DNA from: Streptomyces sp. NBC_01224
GTDB lineage: Bacteria > Actinomycetota > Actinomycetes > Streptomycetales > Streptomycetaceae
Reading direction: 5' to 3'
Assembly (NCBI RefSeq): GCF_036002945.1
Contig: NZ_CP108529.1
Coordinates: forward strand, 4,397,001 to 4,461,000
DNA length: 64,000 nucleotides
The translations under genes and the position numbers were made by a program. The notes beneath the pieces were generated by a model. That model made no database searches, had not been told where the DNA came from, and saw only the letters and a program-made list of their open reading frames with translations. Below are positions 15,963-24,736 of this stretch, one piece after another; within the stretch, counting starts at the first letter, position 1; each line of letters starts with the position of its first letter.

Positions 15963-17003
15963 ATGACCAGCGACGACATTCCCAGCGACCGTGCGGGCGG
16001 CGCCGTGGCGGACATCACAGACGAACCCGCTACCGGTTCCACGACAGATCCCGTGATCGTTTCGGCGACCGGCTCCGTGATCGATCCCGTGATCGAGGCG
16101 AGCGGTGTGCGGAGGCGCTACGCCGGCGGCTTCGAGGCCGTGACCGGTGTCTCCTTCTCTGTGGCGCGCGGCGAAGTCTTCGCTCTGCTCGGTACGAACG
16201 GCGCGGGAAAGACCTCCACCGTCGAACTGCTGGAGGGCCTGGCCCGGCCCGACGGCGGCACGGTGCGGGTGCTCGGCCACGACCCGTACCGCGAGCGCGC
16301 CGCGGTGCGGCCACGGATCGGGGTGATGCTCCAGGAGGGCGGCTTCCCGTCCGAGCTGACGGTCACCGAAACCGTACGGATGTGGGCGGGGTGCACCAGC
16401 GGCGCCCGGCCGACCGGTGAGGCGCTGGACCTGGTCGGGCTCACCCACCGGGCGCGCGTACGGGTCAAGCAGCTCTCCGGCGGCGAGCGGCGCCGCCTCG
16501 ACCTCGCACTGGCCCTGCTCGGCCGGCCCGAGGTGCTGTTCCTGGACGAGCCGACCACCGGGCTCGACGCCGAGGGGCGGCGCGACACCTGGGAGTTGGT
16601 ACGGGGGCTGCGCGACGGCGGGATCACCGTCCTGCTCACCACGCACTACCTGGAGGAGGCCGAGACGCTCGCCGACCGGCTGGCGATCATGCACCGGGGG
16701 CGGATCGTGACGGCGGGTACCACCGCCGAGGTGACGGCAGCCCGTCCCGCCCGCATCCGGTTCGTGCTGCCCGAAGGAGTCCCGGCGGCGTGGCTTCCGC
16801 TGCCGCTGCGGGCAGCCGCCGAGGGACGCAGGGTCGAGATCCGTACCCACCGGCTGCAGGAGGCGCTGGGTGAACTGCTGCTCTGGGCCCGGGAGTCGAA
16901 TGTGACGCTGCTCGGGCTCGATGCCAGGTCGGCCTCGCTCGAAGAGGCATTTCTCGATATCGCGCAGAGCGCGTCGGAGTCGGAGAAGGCGGCTGCCGCA
17001 TGA
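15963..17003 (+). CDS. ABC-2 type exporter, ATP-binding subunit
   Basis: A 346-residue cytosolic ATPase of the DrrA/CcmA-like class. Walker A GTNGAGKTS is at 77-85, the Q-loop is in GVMLQEGG, the signature LSGGERRRLD near 172, Walker B LFLDEPTTGLD near 193, and the switch His in TTHYLEEAE. The C-terminal third is the variable domain of antibiotic-type exporters. The first 48 residues form an unusual acidic/Thr-rich extension with a repeated TGS-DPVI pattern before the domain starts; an internal start is possible but no better ribosome binding site is seen. The next gene overlaps by ATGA, so ATPase and permease are coupled. The substrate is unknown. Confidence 0.93.
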   Translation: MTSDDIPSDRAGGAVADITDEPATGSTTDPVIVSATGSVIDPVIEASGVRRRYAGGFEAVTGVSFSVARGEVFALLGTNGAGKTSTVELLEGLARPDGGTVRVLGHDPYRERAAVRPRIGVMLQEGGFPSELTVTETVRMWAGCTSGARPTGEALDLVGLTHRARVRVKQLSGGERRRLDLALALLGRPEVLFLDEPTTGLDAEGRRDTWELVRGLRDGGITVLLTTHYLEEAETLADRLAIMHRGRIVTAGTTAEVTAARPARIRFVLPEGVPAAWLPLPLRAAAEGRRVEIRTHRLQEALGELLLWARESNVTLLGLDARSASLEEAFLDIAQSASESEKAAAA

Positions 17004-17770
17004 CGAGCACAACGATGTCCGGGCGGCTGAACGCTCTCGGGCGGGCCGAGCTCACCCTGCTCGCCCGGAACAGGACGGCGGTCTTCGTCGCGCTGCTGGT
17101 GCCCCTGGCCATGGTCGCGGCCATGAAGTCGACGCTGGAACAGGTCGATCTGGGCGGAACCGGACTGACCGTGGCCGGGGCGGCGCTCACCGGCGGCATC
17201 GGCATGGTGCTGGTGCAGGTCGTGTACATGAACCTGGTCGCCGCCTATGTGGCGCGGCGCGAGGACCTGGTCCTGAAGCGGCTGCGTACCGGTGAGATCG
17301 CCGACCGCGAGATCCTCGCCGGGACCGCGCTTCCGTCGGTCGCGCTGGCGCTGGCGCAGACGGCGCTGGTGGTCCTGGCCGGTGCGGTGCTCTTCGGTCT
17401 CGGTGCGCCCGAACGGCCCGACCTGCTCGTCGCGGGACTGCTGTTGGGTGTGGTGCTGCTGTCGGCGCTGGCCGCCGCCACGTCCGCGGTGACCCGGACC
17501 GTACAGACGGCGCAGATCACCACGCTGCCGCTGTTCCTCGTCTCGATGATGGGCTCCGGGCTCTTCGTACCGCTGGAGATCCTGCCGGACCGGGTGGCTT
17601 CCGTGTGCGAACTGCTGCCGGTGACCGGGGTGATGATGCTCGTACGGGCGGGCTGGCTCGGCGGGGCGGACGGGTACGACCTGCTCGGGGCGGGGCTGAC
17701 CGCGCTGGCCTGGACGGTGCTCGCCGTGTTTGCTGTGCAGCGGTGGTTCCGCTGGGAACCTCGACGCTGA
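17000..17770 (+). CDS. ABC-2 type exporter, permease subunit
   Basis: A 256-residue integral membrane protein with six predicted helices, including TAVFVALLVPLAMVAA, LTGGIGMVLVQVVYMNLVAAYV, ALAQTALVVLAGAVLFGLG, LLVAGLLLGVVLLSALAAATS, LPLFLVSMMGSGLFVPLEILP and LTALAWTVLAVFAVQRWF. The layout is that of ABC2 membrane proteins partnered with DrrA-type ATPases. It pairs with the overlapping ATPase gene and is followed 13 nt later by a histidine kinase, suggesting the kinase system controls or senses this exporter. Confidence 0.92.
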   Translation: MTSTTMSGRLNALGRAELTLLARNRTAVFVALLVPLAMVAAMKSTLEQVDLGGTGLTVAGAALTGGIGMVLVQVVYMNLVAAYVARREDLVLKRLRTGEIADREILAGTALPSVALALAQTALVVLAGAVLFGLGAPERPDLLVAGLLLGVVLLSALAAATSAVTRTVQTAQITTLPLFLVSMMGSGLFVPLEILPDRVASVCELLPVTGVMMLVRAGWLGGADGYDLLGAGLTALAWTVLAVFAVQRWFRWEPRR

Positions 17771-17783
17771 GGAGGGTTGTGCC

Positions 17784-19043
17784 GTGCGCGTGCGGTGGCG
17801 AACGGGGAGCTGGCGCGGCCGCAGCGGGTTCGACAAGGTCGACCTGTATACACGCGGCACGCTGTACGGGCTGGTGTGGATCGCGGTGCTGATCCAGATC
17901 CTGATGTCGGTGACCCGGCCCGTGCGCGGTGCGGCGCCCGCTGCGCTGATCGCCCTGGCGATCCTGCTCGTCATCGCGCAGGGGGTCTGCGGGACGGTGC
18001 TGACCGCCAGGGGGCTGGAGAAGTATCTGGGCCGGGGGACCTTGGACCGGCGGCTGGTCACTGTCGGAGCCGTGTCGCTGGTGGCGAACATGGCGGCGGT
18101 GCTGGCCCTCGCCCGGTGCACGGGCATGCGTGAGTTCCCGGAGCCGGGATTTGTGCTCAGCGCATGCGTGGTGCCGTTCACCTGCGCTTTCGTGCTCATC
18201 GTGCCGAAGTGGGTGTCCATGCTGCAGCAGGCCGCCGTCTCGGCCGGGGTGTGCGCCGTCGTGGGGCTGCTCGGCGGCAGCGGTGCGCTGATGACGTCCG
18301 CACTTTTCGCCACGGCGTTCGGCAGCGGGATGATGTCCGTCACCACGCGGATGTCCGCCTGGTCGCTGGGCGTGATGTGGAAACTCCGCGAGGCGCAGGA
18401 CGTGGAGACGCGGCTGGCGGTCGCCGAGGAACGGCTGCGGTTCGGCCGGGACATGCACGACGTCCTGGGCCGGAATCTGGCCGTGATCGCGCTGAAGAGC
18501 GAGCTGGCGGTGGAACTCGCCCAGCGCGGCAAGCCGGCGGCCGTGGACCAGATGGTCGAGGTGATGCGCATCGCCCGCGCCTCCCAGCAGGAGGTGCGCG
18601 ATGTCGTACGCGGATACCGGGAGGCCGATCTGAGTACCGAACTCATGGGCGCGCAGAGCGTGCTGCAGGCGGCCGGGATCGAATGCGCGGTGGAGGGCCA
18701 TGAGGGCGGTCCGCTGCCCGCGCCCGTGCAGTCGGCGCTCGGCTGGGTGGTGCGGGAGGCGGCGACCAATGTGCTGCGGCACGGTGATCCGCGGCACTGC
18801 ACGATCCGGCTGCGCGCTTCGGCGGACGCGGTGGTGCTGGACATGGAGAACGACGGGGCGCCGCAGGCCACCGTCGGGCCGGGCGGCTCCGGGCTGGCCG
18901 GGCTGCGGGAGCGGCTCCACGCGCTCGACGGTTCGCTGGACGCAGGTCCGGCGGGGAACGGGTTGTTCCGGCTGACGGCCACGATCCCGCTGCCGCGCAC
19001 GGCCCCGGACCCCACCCCGGCTCTTCAGGAGGAGCGACGATGA
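17784..19043 (+). CDS. Sensor histidine kinase (HisKA_3, NarL-type partner)
   Basis: A 419-residue membrane kinase. The N-terminal half has about five hydrophobic helices (for example YGLVWIAVLIQILMS and AALIALAILLVIAQGVCGT), so it is an intramembrane-sensing DesK-like kinase. The phospho-acceptor helix reads RFGRDMHDVLGRNLAVIALK with His near residue 224. The ATPase domain includes WVVREAATNVLRHGD (N box) and GPGGSGLAGLRERLH (G box). GTG at 17784 follows a strong gaggaggg; the longer open frame starts inside the permease. It overlaps the response regulator gene by 4 bp. Confidence 0.93.
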   Translation: MRVRWRTGSWRGRSGFDKVDLYTRGTLYGLVWIAVLIQILMSVTRPVRGAAPAALIALAILLVIAQGVCGTVLTARGLEKYLGRGTLDRRLVTVGAVSLVANMAAVLALARCTGMREFPEPGFVLSACVVPFTCAFVLIVPKWVSMLQQAAVSAGVCAVVGLLGGSGALMTSALFATAFGSGMMSVTTRMSAWSLGVMWKLREAQDVETRLAVAEERLRFGRDMHDVLGRNLAVIALKSELAVELAQRGKPAAVDQMVEVMRIARASQQEVRDVVRGYREADLSTELMGAQSVLQAAGIECAVEGHEGGPLPAPVQSALGWVVREAATNVLRHGDPRHCTIRLRASADAVVLDMENDGAPQATVGPGGSGLAGLRERLHALDGSLDAGPAGNGLFRLTATIPLPRTAPDPTPALQEERR

Positions 19044-19651
19044 CAGCTGTACGGGTGCTGCTCGCCGACGACGAGCATCTGATCCGGGGCGCGCTGGCCG
19101 CGCTGCTCGCCCTGGAGGACGACCTCGTGGTGGTCGCGGAGGCAGCGACCGGCCCGGAGGCACTGGCCATGGCGCGGGCTCATCGCCCCGACGTGGCGGT
19201 CCTCGATCTGGAGATGCCGGGTGCCGACGGTGTGAACGTCGCCACATCCCTGCGGGCCGAACTGCCCGGCTGCCGGACGATGATCGTGACGAGTCACGGC
19301 CGGCCGGGACATCTGAAGCGGGCACTCGCGGCAGGCGTGCGGGCCTTCGTACCGAAGACCGTAAGCGCCCGGCAGCTGGCCGGGATCATCCGGACCGTGC
19401 ACGCCGGAAACCGTTATGTGGACCCGGAGTTGGCGGCCGATGCGATCTCCGCCGGGGACTCGCCGCTGACCGCGCGCGAGGCCGAGGTGCTGGAGCTGGC
19501 GGCCGACGGGGCGCCGGTCGCGGAGATCGCGGAGCGGGCGTCGCTGTCGCAGGGAACCGTACGGAACTACCTCTCGGCGGCCGCCTCGAAGCTCGGGGCG
19601 GAGAACCGTCATGCCGCGCTGCGTCTCGCACGCGAGCGCGGATGGGTATAG
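19040..19651 (+). CDS. NarL/DesR-type response regulator
   Basis: A 203-residue regulator with a receiver domain (acid pocket DDEH at 10-13, phospho-acceptor D56 in VLDLEMPG, K near 110 in VPKTV) and a C-terminal LuxR helix-turn-helix (SPLTAREAEVLELAADGAPV, then SQGTVRNYLSAAASKLG). It is translationally coupled to the kinase gene. The regulated target is probably the upstream exporter operon. The TAG stop at 19649-19651 lies inside TATAGT, a candidate -10 of the tRNA-Gly gene immediately downstream. Confidence 0.95.
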   Translation: MTAVRVLLADDEHLIRGALAALLALEDDLVVVAEAATGPEALAMARAHRPDVAVLDLEMPGADGVNVATSLRAELPGCRTMIVTSHGRPGHLKRALAAGVRAFVPKTVSARQLAGIIRTVHAGNRYVDPELAADAISAGDSPLTAREAEVLELAADGAPVAEIAERASLSQGTVRNYLSAAASKLGAENRHAALRLARERGWV

Positions 19652-19673
19652 TGGTCATCGCGCTTCGGCGCTT

Positions 19674-19746
19674 GCGGACGTAGCTCAGTTGGTAGAGCGC
19701 AACCTTGCCAAGGTTGAGGTCGCCAGTTCGAACCTGGTCGTCCGCT
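19674..19746 (+). tRNA. tRNA-Gly (anticodon GCC), copy 2
   Basis: Acceptor GCGGACG (19674-19680) pairs with CGTCCGC (19739-19745), discriminator T19746. Anticodon loop TTGCCAA; T arm CCAGTTCGAACCTGG. It differs from copy 1 mainly in the stems. The 5' end is 22 nt after the response regulator stop. Confidence 0.95.
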
Positions 19747-19755
19747 CGGTTCAGC

Positions 19756-19789
19756 AAGAAGCCCCCGGTCTTTCGGCCGGGGGCTTCTT
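19756..19789 (+). terminator. Terminator of tRNA-Gly copy 2
   Basis: 13-bp stem (19756-19768 with 19777-19789) and 8-nt loop, just 3' of the tRNA. It may also close convergent purC. Confidence 0.75.
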
Positions 19790-19806
19790 CGTGTTCCGGG
19801 AGCTGC

Positions 19807-20721
19807 TTACTGCCAGGGCGTGCCGGTGAGGAGTTCGTACGCCTCCAGGTACTTCGCCCGGGTCGCGTCCACGATCTCCTGGGGCAGCGCCGGGGGCGGC
19901 TGCTCGCTCTTGCGGTCCCAGCCGGAGGCCGGCGAGGTCAGCCAGTCGCGCACGAACTGCTTGTCGTAACTGGGCTGGGCCTTGCCCGGCTCCCAGGTGG
20001 CCGCGGGCCAGAAGCGGGAGGAGTCCGGGGTCAGCACCTCGTCCGCGATGATCAGCTCCTCGCCGCCGTCGGCCGTGGGAGCGAAACCGAACTCGAACTT
20101 CGTGTCGGCGAGGATGATCCCGCGCGCTCGCGCGATGTCACGGGCCCTGCTGTACACGTCCAGTGTGGTGCGGCGCAGCTGGGCCGCGGTCTCCGCGCCG
20201 ACCTGGCGGGCCACCTCCTCGTAGCTCACGTTCTCGTCGTGGTCGCCGACGGCCGCCTTGGTGGCGGGAGTGAAGATCGGCGCCGGGAGTTCGGAGCCGT
20301 CGACGAGGCCCTCGGGCAGCGCGAGGCCGCAGACCGTGCGGGACTCCTTGTACTCGACGAGGCCCGAGCCGGTGAGGTAGCCGCGGGCGACGCACTCGAC
20401 CGGGACCATCCGCAGCGACTTGCAGATCAGCGTCCGGCCGGCCCAGTCCGCGGGGGCTCCGGCGGGGAGCTCCGTGGACAGGACGTGGTTCGGTACGAGA
20501 TCGGCGAGCTGGTCGAACCACCACAGCGAGAGCCGGGTGAGCACCCGGCCCTTGTCGGGGATCTCGGTGGGCAGGACCCAGTCGTACGCGGACATACGGT
20601 CGCTGGCGACCATGACGAGGTCGCCCGCTTCGTTCCGGTACAGGTCGCGCACCTTGCCGGTGTGGAGGTGGGTGAGCCCCGGGACCTGCACTGGTTCGGG
20701 CTTTTCTACAAATCCGGACAC
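19807..20721 (-). CDS. purC: Phosphoribosylaminoimidazole-succinocarboxamide synthase
   Basis: PurC joins carboxyaminoimidazole ribotide and aspartate with ATP to give SAICAR, in the cytosol. 304 residues with HTGKVRDLY near 20-28 (nucleotide site), VASDRMSAYDWVLPTEIPDKG near 38-58, and VECVARGYLTGSGLVEYKES. The C-terminal part has LADTKFEFGFAP and LIIADEVLTPDSSRFWPA. GTG at 20721 follows GGAGG. It is monocistronic and convergent with the tRNA-Gly unit. Confidence 0.96.
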   Translation of the reverse strand: MSGFVEKPEPVQVPGLTHLHTGKVRDLYRNEAGDLVMVASDRMSAYDWVLPTEIPDKGRVLTRLSLWWFDQLADLVPNHVLSTELPAGAPADWAGRTLICKSLRMVPVECVARGYLTGSGLVEYKESRTVCGLALPEGLVDGSELPAPIFTPATKAAVGDHDENVSYEEVARQVGAETAAQLRRTTLDVYSRARDIARARGIILADTKFEFGFAPTADGGEELIIADEVLTPDSSRFWPAATWEPGKAQPSYDKQFVRDWLTSPASGWDRKSEQPPPALPQEIVDATRAKYLEAYELLTGTPWQ

Positions 20722-20832
20722 GCTGCCTCCGCGTAGGTTGATCCAGGAGTCGTACCGATTCTCCCGTATCGGGGTGCGATGGGGCGGAGCGGGGGCGTCC
20801 GTGGCGCCGAGTGCCGTGGCCCCGGAGGCGTT

Positions 20833-22296
20833 TCAGGCGCGTTTGCAGATGCGGTCGAGGAGATTGGCGGTGGCCCGCTGGATGCGGGGATCCACATGGC
20901 CGGGGCGGTCCAGCGCCGGAGACCAGGCGAAAGTGCCGGAGGCGAAGACGAGTGCGCCGGACGGGGCCCGGTACAGGGAGGTCTCCTGGTGGCGCTTGAC
21001 TCCTTCACTGTCCTGGTACGGGGAGTGGGCGAGCAGGATGCGGCTCTCGTGCTCGGGGAGTGCGGTGCGCGGGAAGTAGCGGTCGGCCTCGCCCGCGACC
21101 AGGCCGTCGATCTCGTCGCCCTCGCAAGCGCCCGTCGAGTCCCACAGCCAGTGCTCGGCGTTCCGTACGACCAGGGGGTGCGGATCGGGGACCCGGCCCG
21201 CGTACTGGATGCCGAGAAGCTGCTGCTCGGGACGGTCGATCTCGCGCCAGAGCGCGGGCTTGCCCGGGCCGCGGCGCTTGCGGCAGGTGAGCAGCCGGTC
21301 CGGGACGCCGGACGGCGACGGGGAGAGGCTGACCTGCCAGTACATGGTGTTGGCGGAGAGGAAGACGAGCGAGGTGCCGTCGTCGCGGGCGCGTTCGGCG
21401 GTACGGCGCATGGGCACCGACCAGTACTCGTCGTGGCCGGGGAAGACCAGGCCCCGGTAGCGGCCCGGGTCGATCCGGCCCGCGTGCAGATCGCGTGTGT
21501 CGGCGTACGCGATGTCGTAGCCGTACCGCTCGGCCCAGCGGATGAAGTCGTAGGCATGACCGACGTGGAGCGGCAGACCGGCGCCCGCGTACGGGCGGTC
21601 GAAGGAGACGGTGACCGCGGCGTCCTCCTCGCCCAGGAGGCGGCCCTGCTCGTCCCAGGCGTGGTAGAGGCTGGCGCCCGTGCGGCCGTCCTCCGGGTAG
21701 AGGTTGTACGCCTGCCAGGTGATGTCCGGCAGGACCAGCAGGAGATCGGCCGGGTGGTCGTCGCGGACCGTGAACGGGATGTGGGAGCGGTATCCGTCGA
21801 CTGTGGTGAGCACGGCGACGTATGCGCCGATCGACCAGTAGGTGGGGATCTGCAGCCGCCAGGACTGCCACCAGTGGTGGCAGGAGACCGTGCGGTCGGC
21901 GGTGAGCGGGGCCGGCTGGACGATGCCGGAGAGTCGGGGGCTCGTGGTGATCTTGGCGGCGCCGTCGCCCCCGTAGTGACCGATGCGGTAGACGTCCACG
22001 GAGAACTGCTGGGGCGGGTCCACGGTGATGTGGAAGTCGATCGCCTCTCCGGGGGCCGCGGCGCCCGTGGAGGTGAAGCCCTTGATCTGGCGGTGCACAT
22101 CGTCGGCCGTACGGGTGCCGCCGTCGGTGGAGCCGCGGGCCAGCGTGGGGTCCACGTACCAGGGGACGACATGTCCGGTGTCGTCGAAATAGTTCTCACT
22201 GCCGCGCAGCCAGGGCAGCGGGCCCTGCCCGAAGGGGTCGGAGACGGCGTGCGCGAGGGCACCCGACTCCCATCGACGAATCTGCTCCGCCCCCAT
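20833..22296 (-). CDS. N,N-dimethylformamidase beta-subunit-like protein
   Basis: 487 residues from ATG 22296, chosen for the strong purine-rich site gagggaggg ahead of it; a longer frame to 22338 exists. The sequence matches the C-terminal domain family of dimethylformamidase large subunits. Visible segments are FSVDVYRIGHYGGDGA, LLVLPDITWQAYNLYPEDGR, SFDRPYAG, RGLVFPGHDEYWS and SLVFLSANTMYWQVS. In the true enzyme this fold holds a Tyr/Tyr/Glu iron site; the Streptomyces homologues are uncharacterised and the substrate is unknown. No signal peptide is seen. It lies between purC and a degenerate M48-like gene, both in the same orientation, with 111 nt to purC. Confidence 0.8.
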   Translation of the reverse strand: MGAEQIRRWESGALAHAVSDPFGQGPLPWLRGSENYFDDTGHVVPWYVDPTLARGSTDGGTRTADDVHRQIKGFTSTGAAAPGEAIDFHITVDPPQQFSVDVYRIGHYGGDGAAKITTSPRLSGIVQPAPLTADRTVSCHHWWQSWRLQIPTYWSIGAYVAVLTTVDGYRSHIPFTVRDDHPADLLLVLPDITWQAYNLYPEDGRTGASLYHAWDEQGRLLGEEDAAVTVSFDRPYAGAGLPLHVGHAYDFIRWAERYGYDIAYADTRDLHAGRIDPGRYRGLVFPGHDEYWSVPMRRTAERARDDGTSLVFLSANTMYWQVSLSPSPSGVPDRLLTCRKRRGPGKPALWREIDRPEQQLLGIQYAGRVPDPHPLVVRNAEHWLWDSTGACEGDEIDGLVAGEADRYFPRTALPEHESRILLAHSPYQDSEGVKRHQETSLYRAPSGALVFASGTFAWSPALDRPGHVDPRIQRATANLLDRICKRA

Positions 22297-22597
22297 ACCG
22301 CTTCCCTCCCTCTGGTCCCCGACACAACAGTGAGACAAAGTTGATCGTCACCGGGGACCAACGGCGATCATCACCGGCCGTGCGTCATCAGTGCGCCAAC
22401 AGTGATGCGCCGACTGTCAGCGTCGATCCCCAGCACATCACATAACGCATGCACTCCGTCACCGTTCGTCGCTAATTGACGTGAACGGAACGCTTCCTTC
22501 CGGGTATTGGGGGTGCCGTGGCCCCGACGGCGTTGTCTCTGAGCAGGGTAGGGATGCTGTGGTTCGGCTCTCTGGTCGAGGCCGTCGAGGTCCGTGT

Positions 22598-24364
22598 TCA
22601 GACGAGACGGACGGGTTTGTCGGTGCGTACGCCGACCGAGGCGAGCCAGGAACGCAGCGGCCCCGCATCCCCGTCCTCGACCAGGCTGAGGACGGGACTG
22701 ACCAGATCCGCCCGGCGCTCGCCGCCGACCAACAGCGCGGGACCGTCGAGCCAGTCGAGTCCGGGCGCAGCACCCGCCGTGTCGACCGCAGCGCAGCAGA
22801 CCATCGCCGCGACATGGTCGGCGAGCAGTTCCGTACCCGTACGGGGTGGCTGGAGCGGGAAGAGCGGAAGGAGGTCGGGGCGCCAGAAGTCCAGGACGTC
22901 CGTGCCCGAGTGAGCGACGCTCCGGGCACCCACCGGGCCCGATGTGCCGCCGGCCGGGGGCTGTTGGACCGCCGCCACCTCACGGGCCACCGCGGCGCTG
23001 ATCCCTGCCGCGAGCTCCTCGCCGCTCCCGCACCGGCCTGCCAGATGCTCGACGACACGGGCCAGCGTGGGCACTGTGGCGTCGATGGGAAATACCACAC
23101 AGCCGGGATCGTCCGAGGAGCCGCCGTCGGGCGACGCGGGCGCCGTTCCCATCGAGTCGAGGACACGGTGCAGACGTGCGGCCTCGGTGCGCCACTTCCG
23201 GTCGACCACCTCTTCCGGATACTGCTGCCAGTCGACCGGCGACCAGCCGGGACCGGTCTCCGCCGGGCCGCCGTGGAAGAGCCGTGCCGCCAGCAGCGAT
23301 GCCGCCTCGTCGGCCGCGCCCGGCTCCTCCAGGAGGTCACAGGCAGGGCGCTCACCGAGCCGCGAGGTGAATCCGTCGGCAAGCCGGTCGCGACGGGAGA
23401 GCTCGGTGAGGGCGGACACGACACCCGCGTCCAGCCCGGACGGCCAGCGGCCCATCTGCCAGGCGGGCAGCGCAACGCGGGTGAGCAGCCGGTCCCAGCC
23501 CGCGTAGGCGAGGCCGACCTGCTCCTGGGCGACGATCCGCAGCCCGTAATCCACACCCTGTGCACGGACCGACGCGGCGGCGGCGACGCCCCGCTCCATC
23601 TCCGCGGCATGGGTGCGACAGCTGCGCAGCAGAAACAGGGCGACCCGGCCGACGAAGGCCCGCGGCACTCTGCGCACCCGGGACAGCGGCCCGGAAACGG
23701 GCGCGGCCGCGTCGGCAACCGCTCCGTCCAGCCCCCGTACGAAACGACGTGCTGCGGCTATGTCGGGATGCGCGGAGGGGCCTGTGCCCGCGACGACCGG
23801 GGCGAGCACCGCCCGTAGCTCCGCGACCCGCATCCACCACAGGAACGGCGAACCGATGACCAGCACGGGCGCCGCCTGGACCCGACGGCGGGTCCGGACC
23901 GCGGAACGCGTTCCCGGATCCGCTCCGGGGCCTGCTGCGGGCCGCGCCGAGGGGTGTGTGCGGTCCTCCAGCCAGCTGTCGCAGTCGGGCGTGAGCGCTA
24001 TCGCCGAGGGCGCGGGAACCCCGAGCCGGTCGGCGAGGTCCCTGACCAGACGGTAGAGATCGGGGGCGGCGTCCTCCGGGAGCGGGACGGTCGGGCTGAC
24101 CGCCGGCCTCGCCCGTACGATCGCGACCGCGACCACTGCGGCGAGCAGGAGCACGACGACCGCGCAGGCTGTCACGGCCCAGCGCGCCGTGTCCCAGCCG
24201 CTGCCGACGGCATGGCCCTGTGCGCCCGCGACGAGCAGCACGACGGCCACCGCCGCCGGCAGGATGGCTGCGGCGGTCGCTCTGCTGCGGATGCGCAGCA
24301 GAGCGAGAGCACGGGCGCGCGCACTCTGCGCACCCAGCTCCTCACTTGTACCGGTACCGGACAC
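22598..24364 (-). CDS. Membrane protein related to M48 peptidases, catalytic motif absent
   Basis: 588 residues with two transmembrane helices at about 30-48 and 62-83, then a large cytosolic or exported alanine-rich domain. Residues 101-195 resemble the region before and around the active site of M48 metallopeptidases (DLYRLVRDLADRLGVPAPSAI, then WWMRVAELRAVLAPVVAGTG). The expected HExxH helix after ELRAVLA is replaced by PVVAG, so it cannot bind zinc in the usual way. A later pair of segments (LPAWQMGRWP, DVLDFWRPDLLPLF) has no family I recognise. This is likely a non-catalytic descendant with a scaffold role, conserved in position between purD and the formamidase-like gene. Confidence 0.7.
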   Translation of the reverse strand: MSGTGTSEELGAQSARARALALLRIRSRATAAAILPAAVAVVLLVAGAQGHAVGSGWDTARWAVTACAVVVLLLAAVVAVAIVRARPAVSPTVPLPEDAAPDLYRLVRDLADRLGVPAPSAIALTPDCDSWLEDRTHPSARPAAGPGADPGTRSAVRTRRRVQAAPVLVIGSPFLWWMRVAELRAVLAPVVAGTGPSAHPDIAAARRFVRGLDGAVADAAAPVSGPLSRVRRVPRAFVGRVALFLLRSCRTHAAEMERGVAAAASVRAQGVDYGLRIVAQEQVGLAYAGWDRLLTRVALPAWQMGRWPSGLDAGVVSALTELSRRDRLADGFTSRLGERPACDLLEEPGAADEAASLLAARLFHGGPAETGPGWSPVDWQQYPEEVVDRKWRTEAARLHRVLDSMGTAPASPDGGSSDDPGCVVFPIDATVPTLARVVEHLAGRCGSGEELAAGISAAVAREVAAVQQPPAGGTSGPVGARSVAHSGTDVLDFWRPDLLPLFPLQPPRTGTELLADHVAAMVCCAAVDTAGAAPGLDWLDGPALLVGGERRADLVSPVLSLVEDGDAGPLRSWLASVGVRTDKPVRLV

Positions 24365-24736
24365 GGCCGGACGTCACCCCCTCTGCCCCCGCGGCGGTGT
24401 TGTTCACTCCCCCACTGTGGCACCCGTCACTGACATCGCAATGCCAGTGGGCCAAGTGCCGGAATGCTTGCGCCGCACCTTAGTTGGGGCCTCGGCGGGC
24501 GTCATCCGGATAGCTCAGCCGTCACTCGATGGAATGGCTTTGGGTAAAGGTGCTGACGCGCCGCCGTCCTTGGGGCAGCGGCGCGTCAGTGGGTGTCGAC
24601 GGGGGTTCGGGGGCGGGCTTGAGCCGCAGCCGGGGGCGGGCAGATCGGGTGACGTACCCGGCCCCGCGCCCCGGACCAAGGCGGACCCGTACGACTCGGA
24701 GGACTCGCGTCCGGTCCGTTCCGTTCCGTTCCGGTC
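24365..24736. other. Intergenic region between purD and the M48-like gene
   Basis: 372 nt without a supported gene. It holds a hairpin at 24553-24589 and a short tandem CCGTT repeat next to the purD stop (about 24714-24735). The promoter of the M48-like gene should lie near 24370-24480, which is AT-richer. Confidence 0.5.
24553..24589 (-). terminator. Probable terminator downstream of purD
   Basis: Perfect 12-bp stem (24553-24564 with 24578-24589) and 13-nt loop, about 150 nt beyond the purD stop. Confidence 0.6.
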
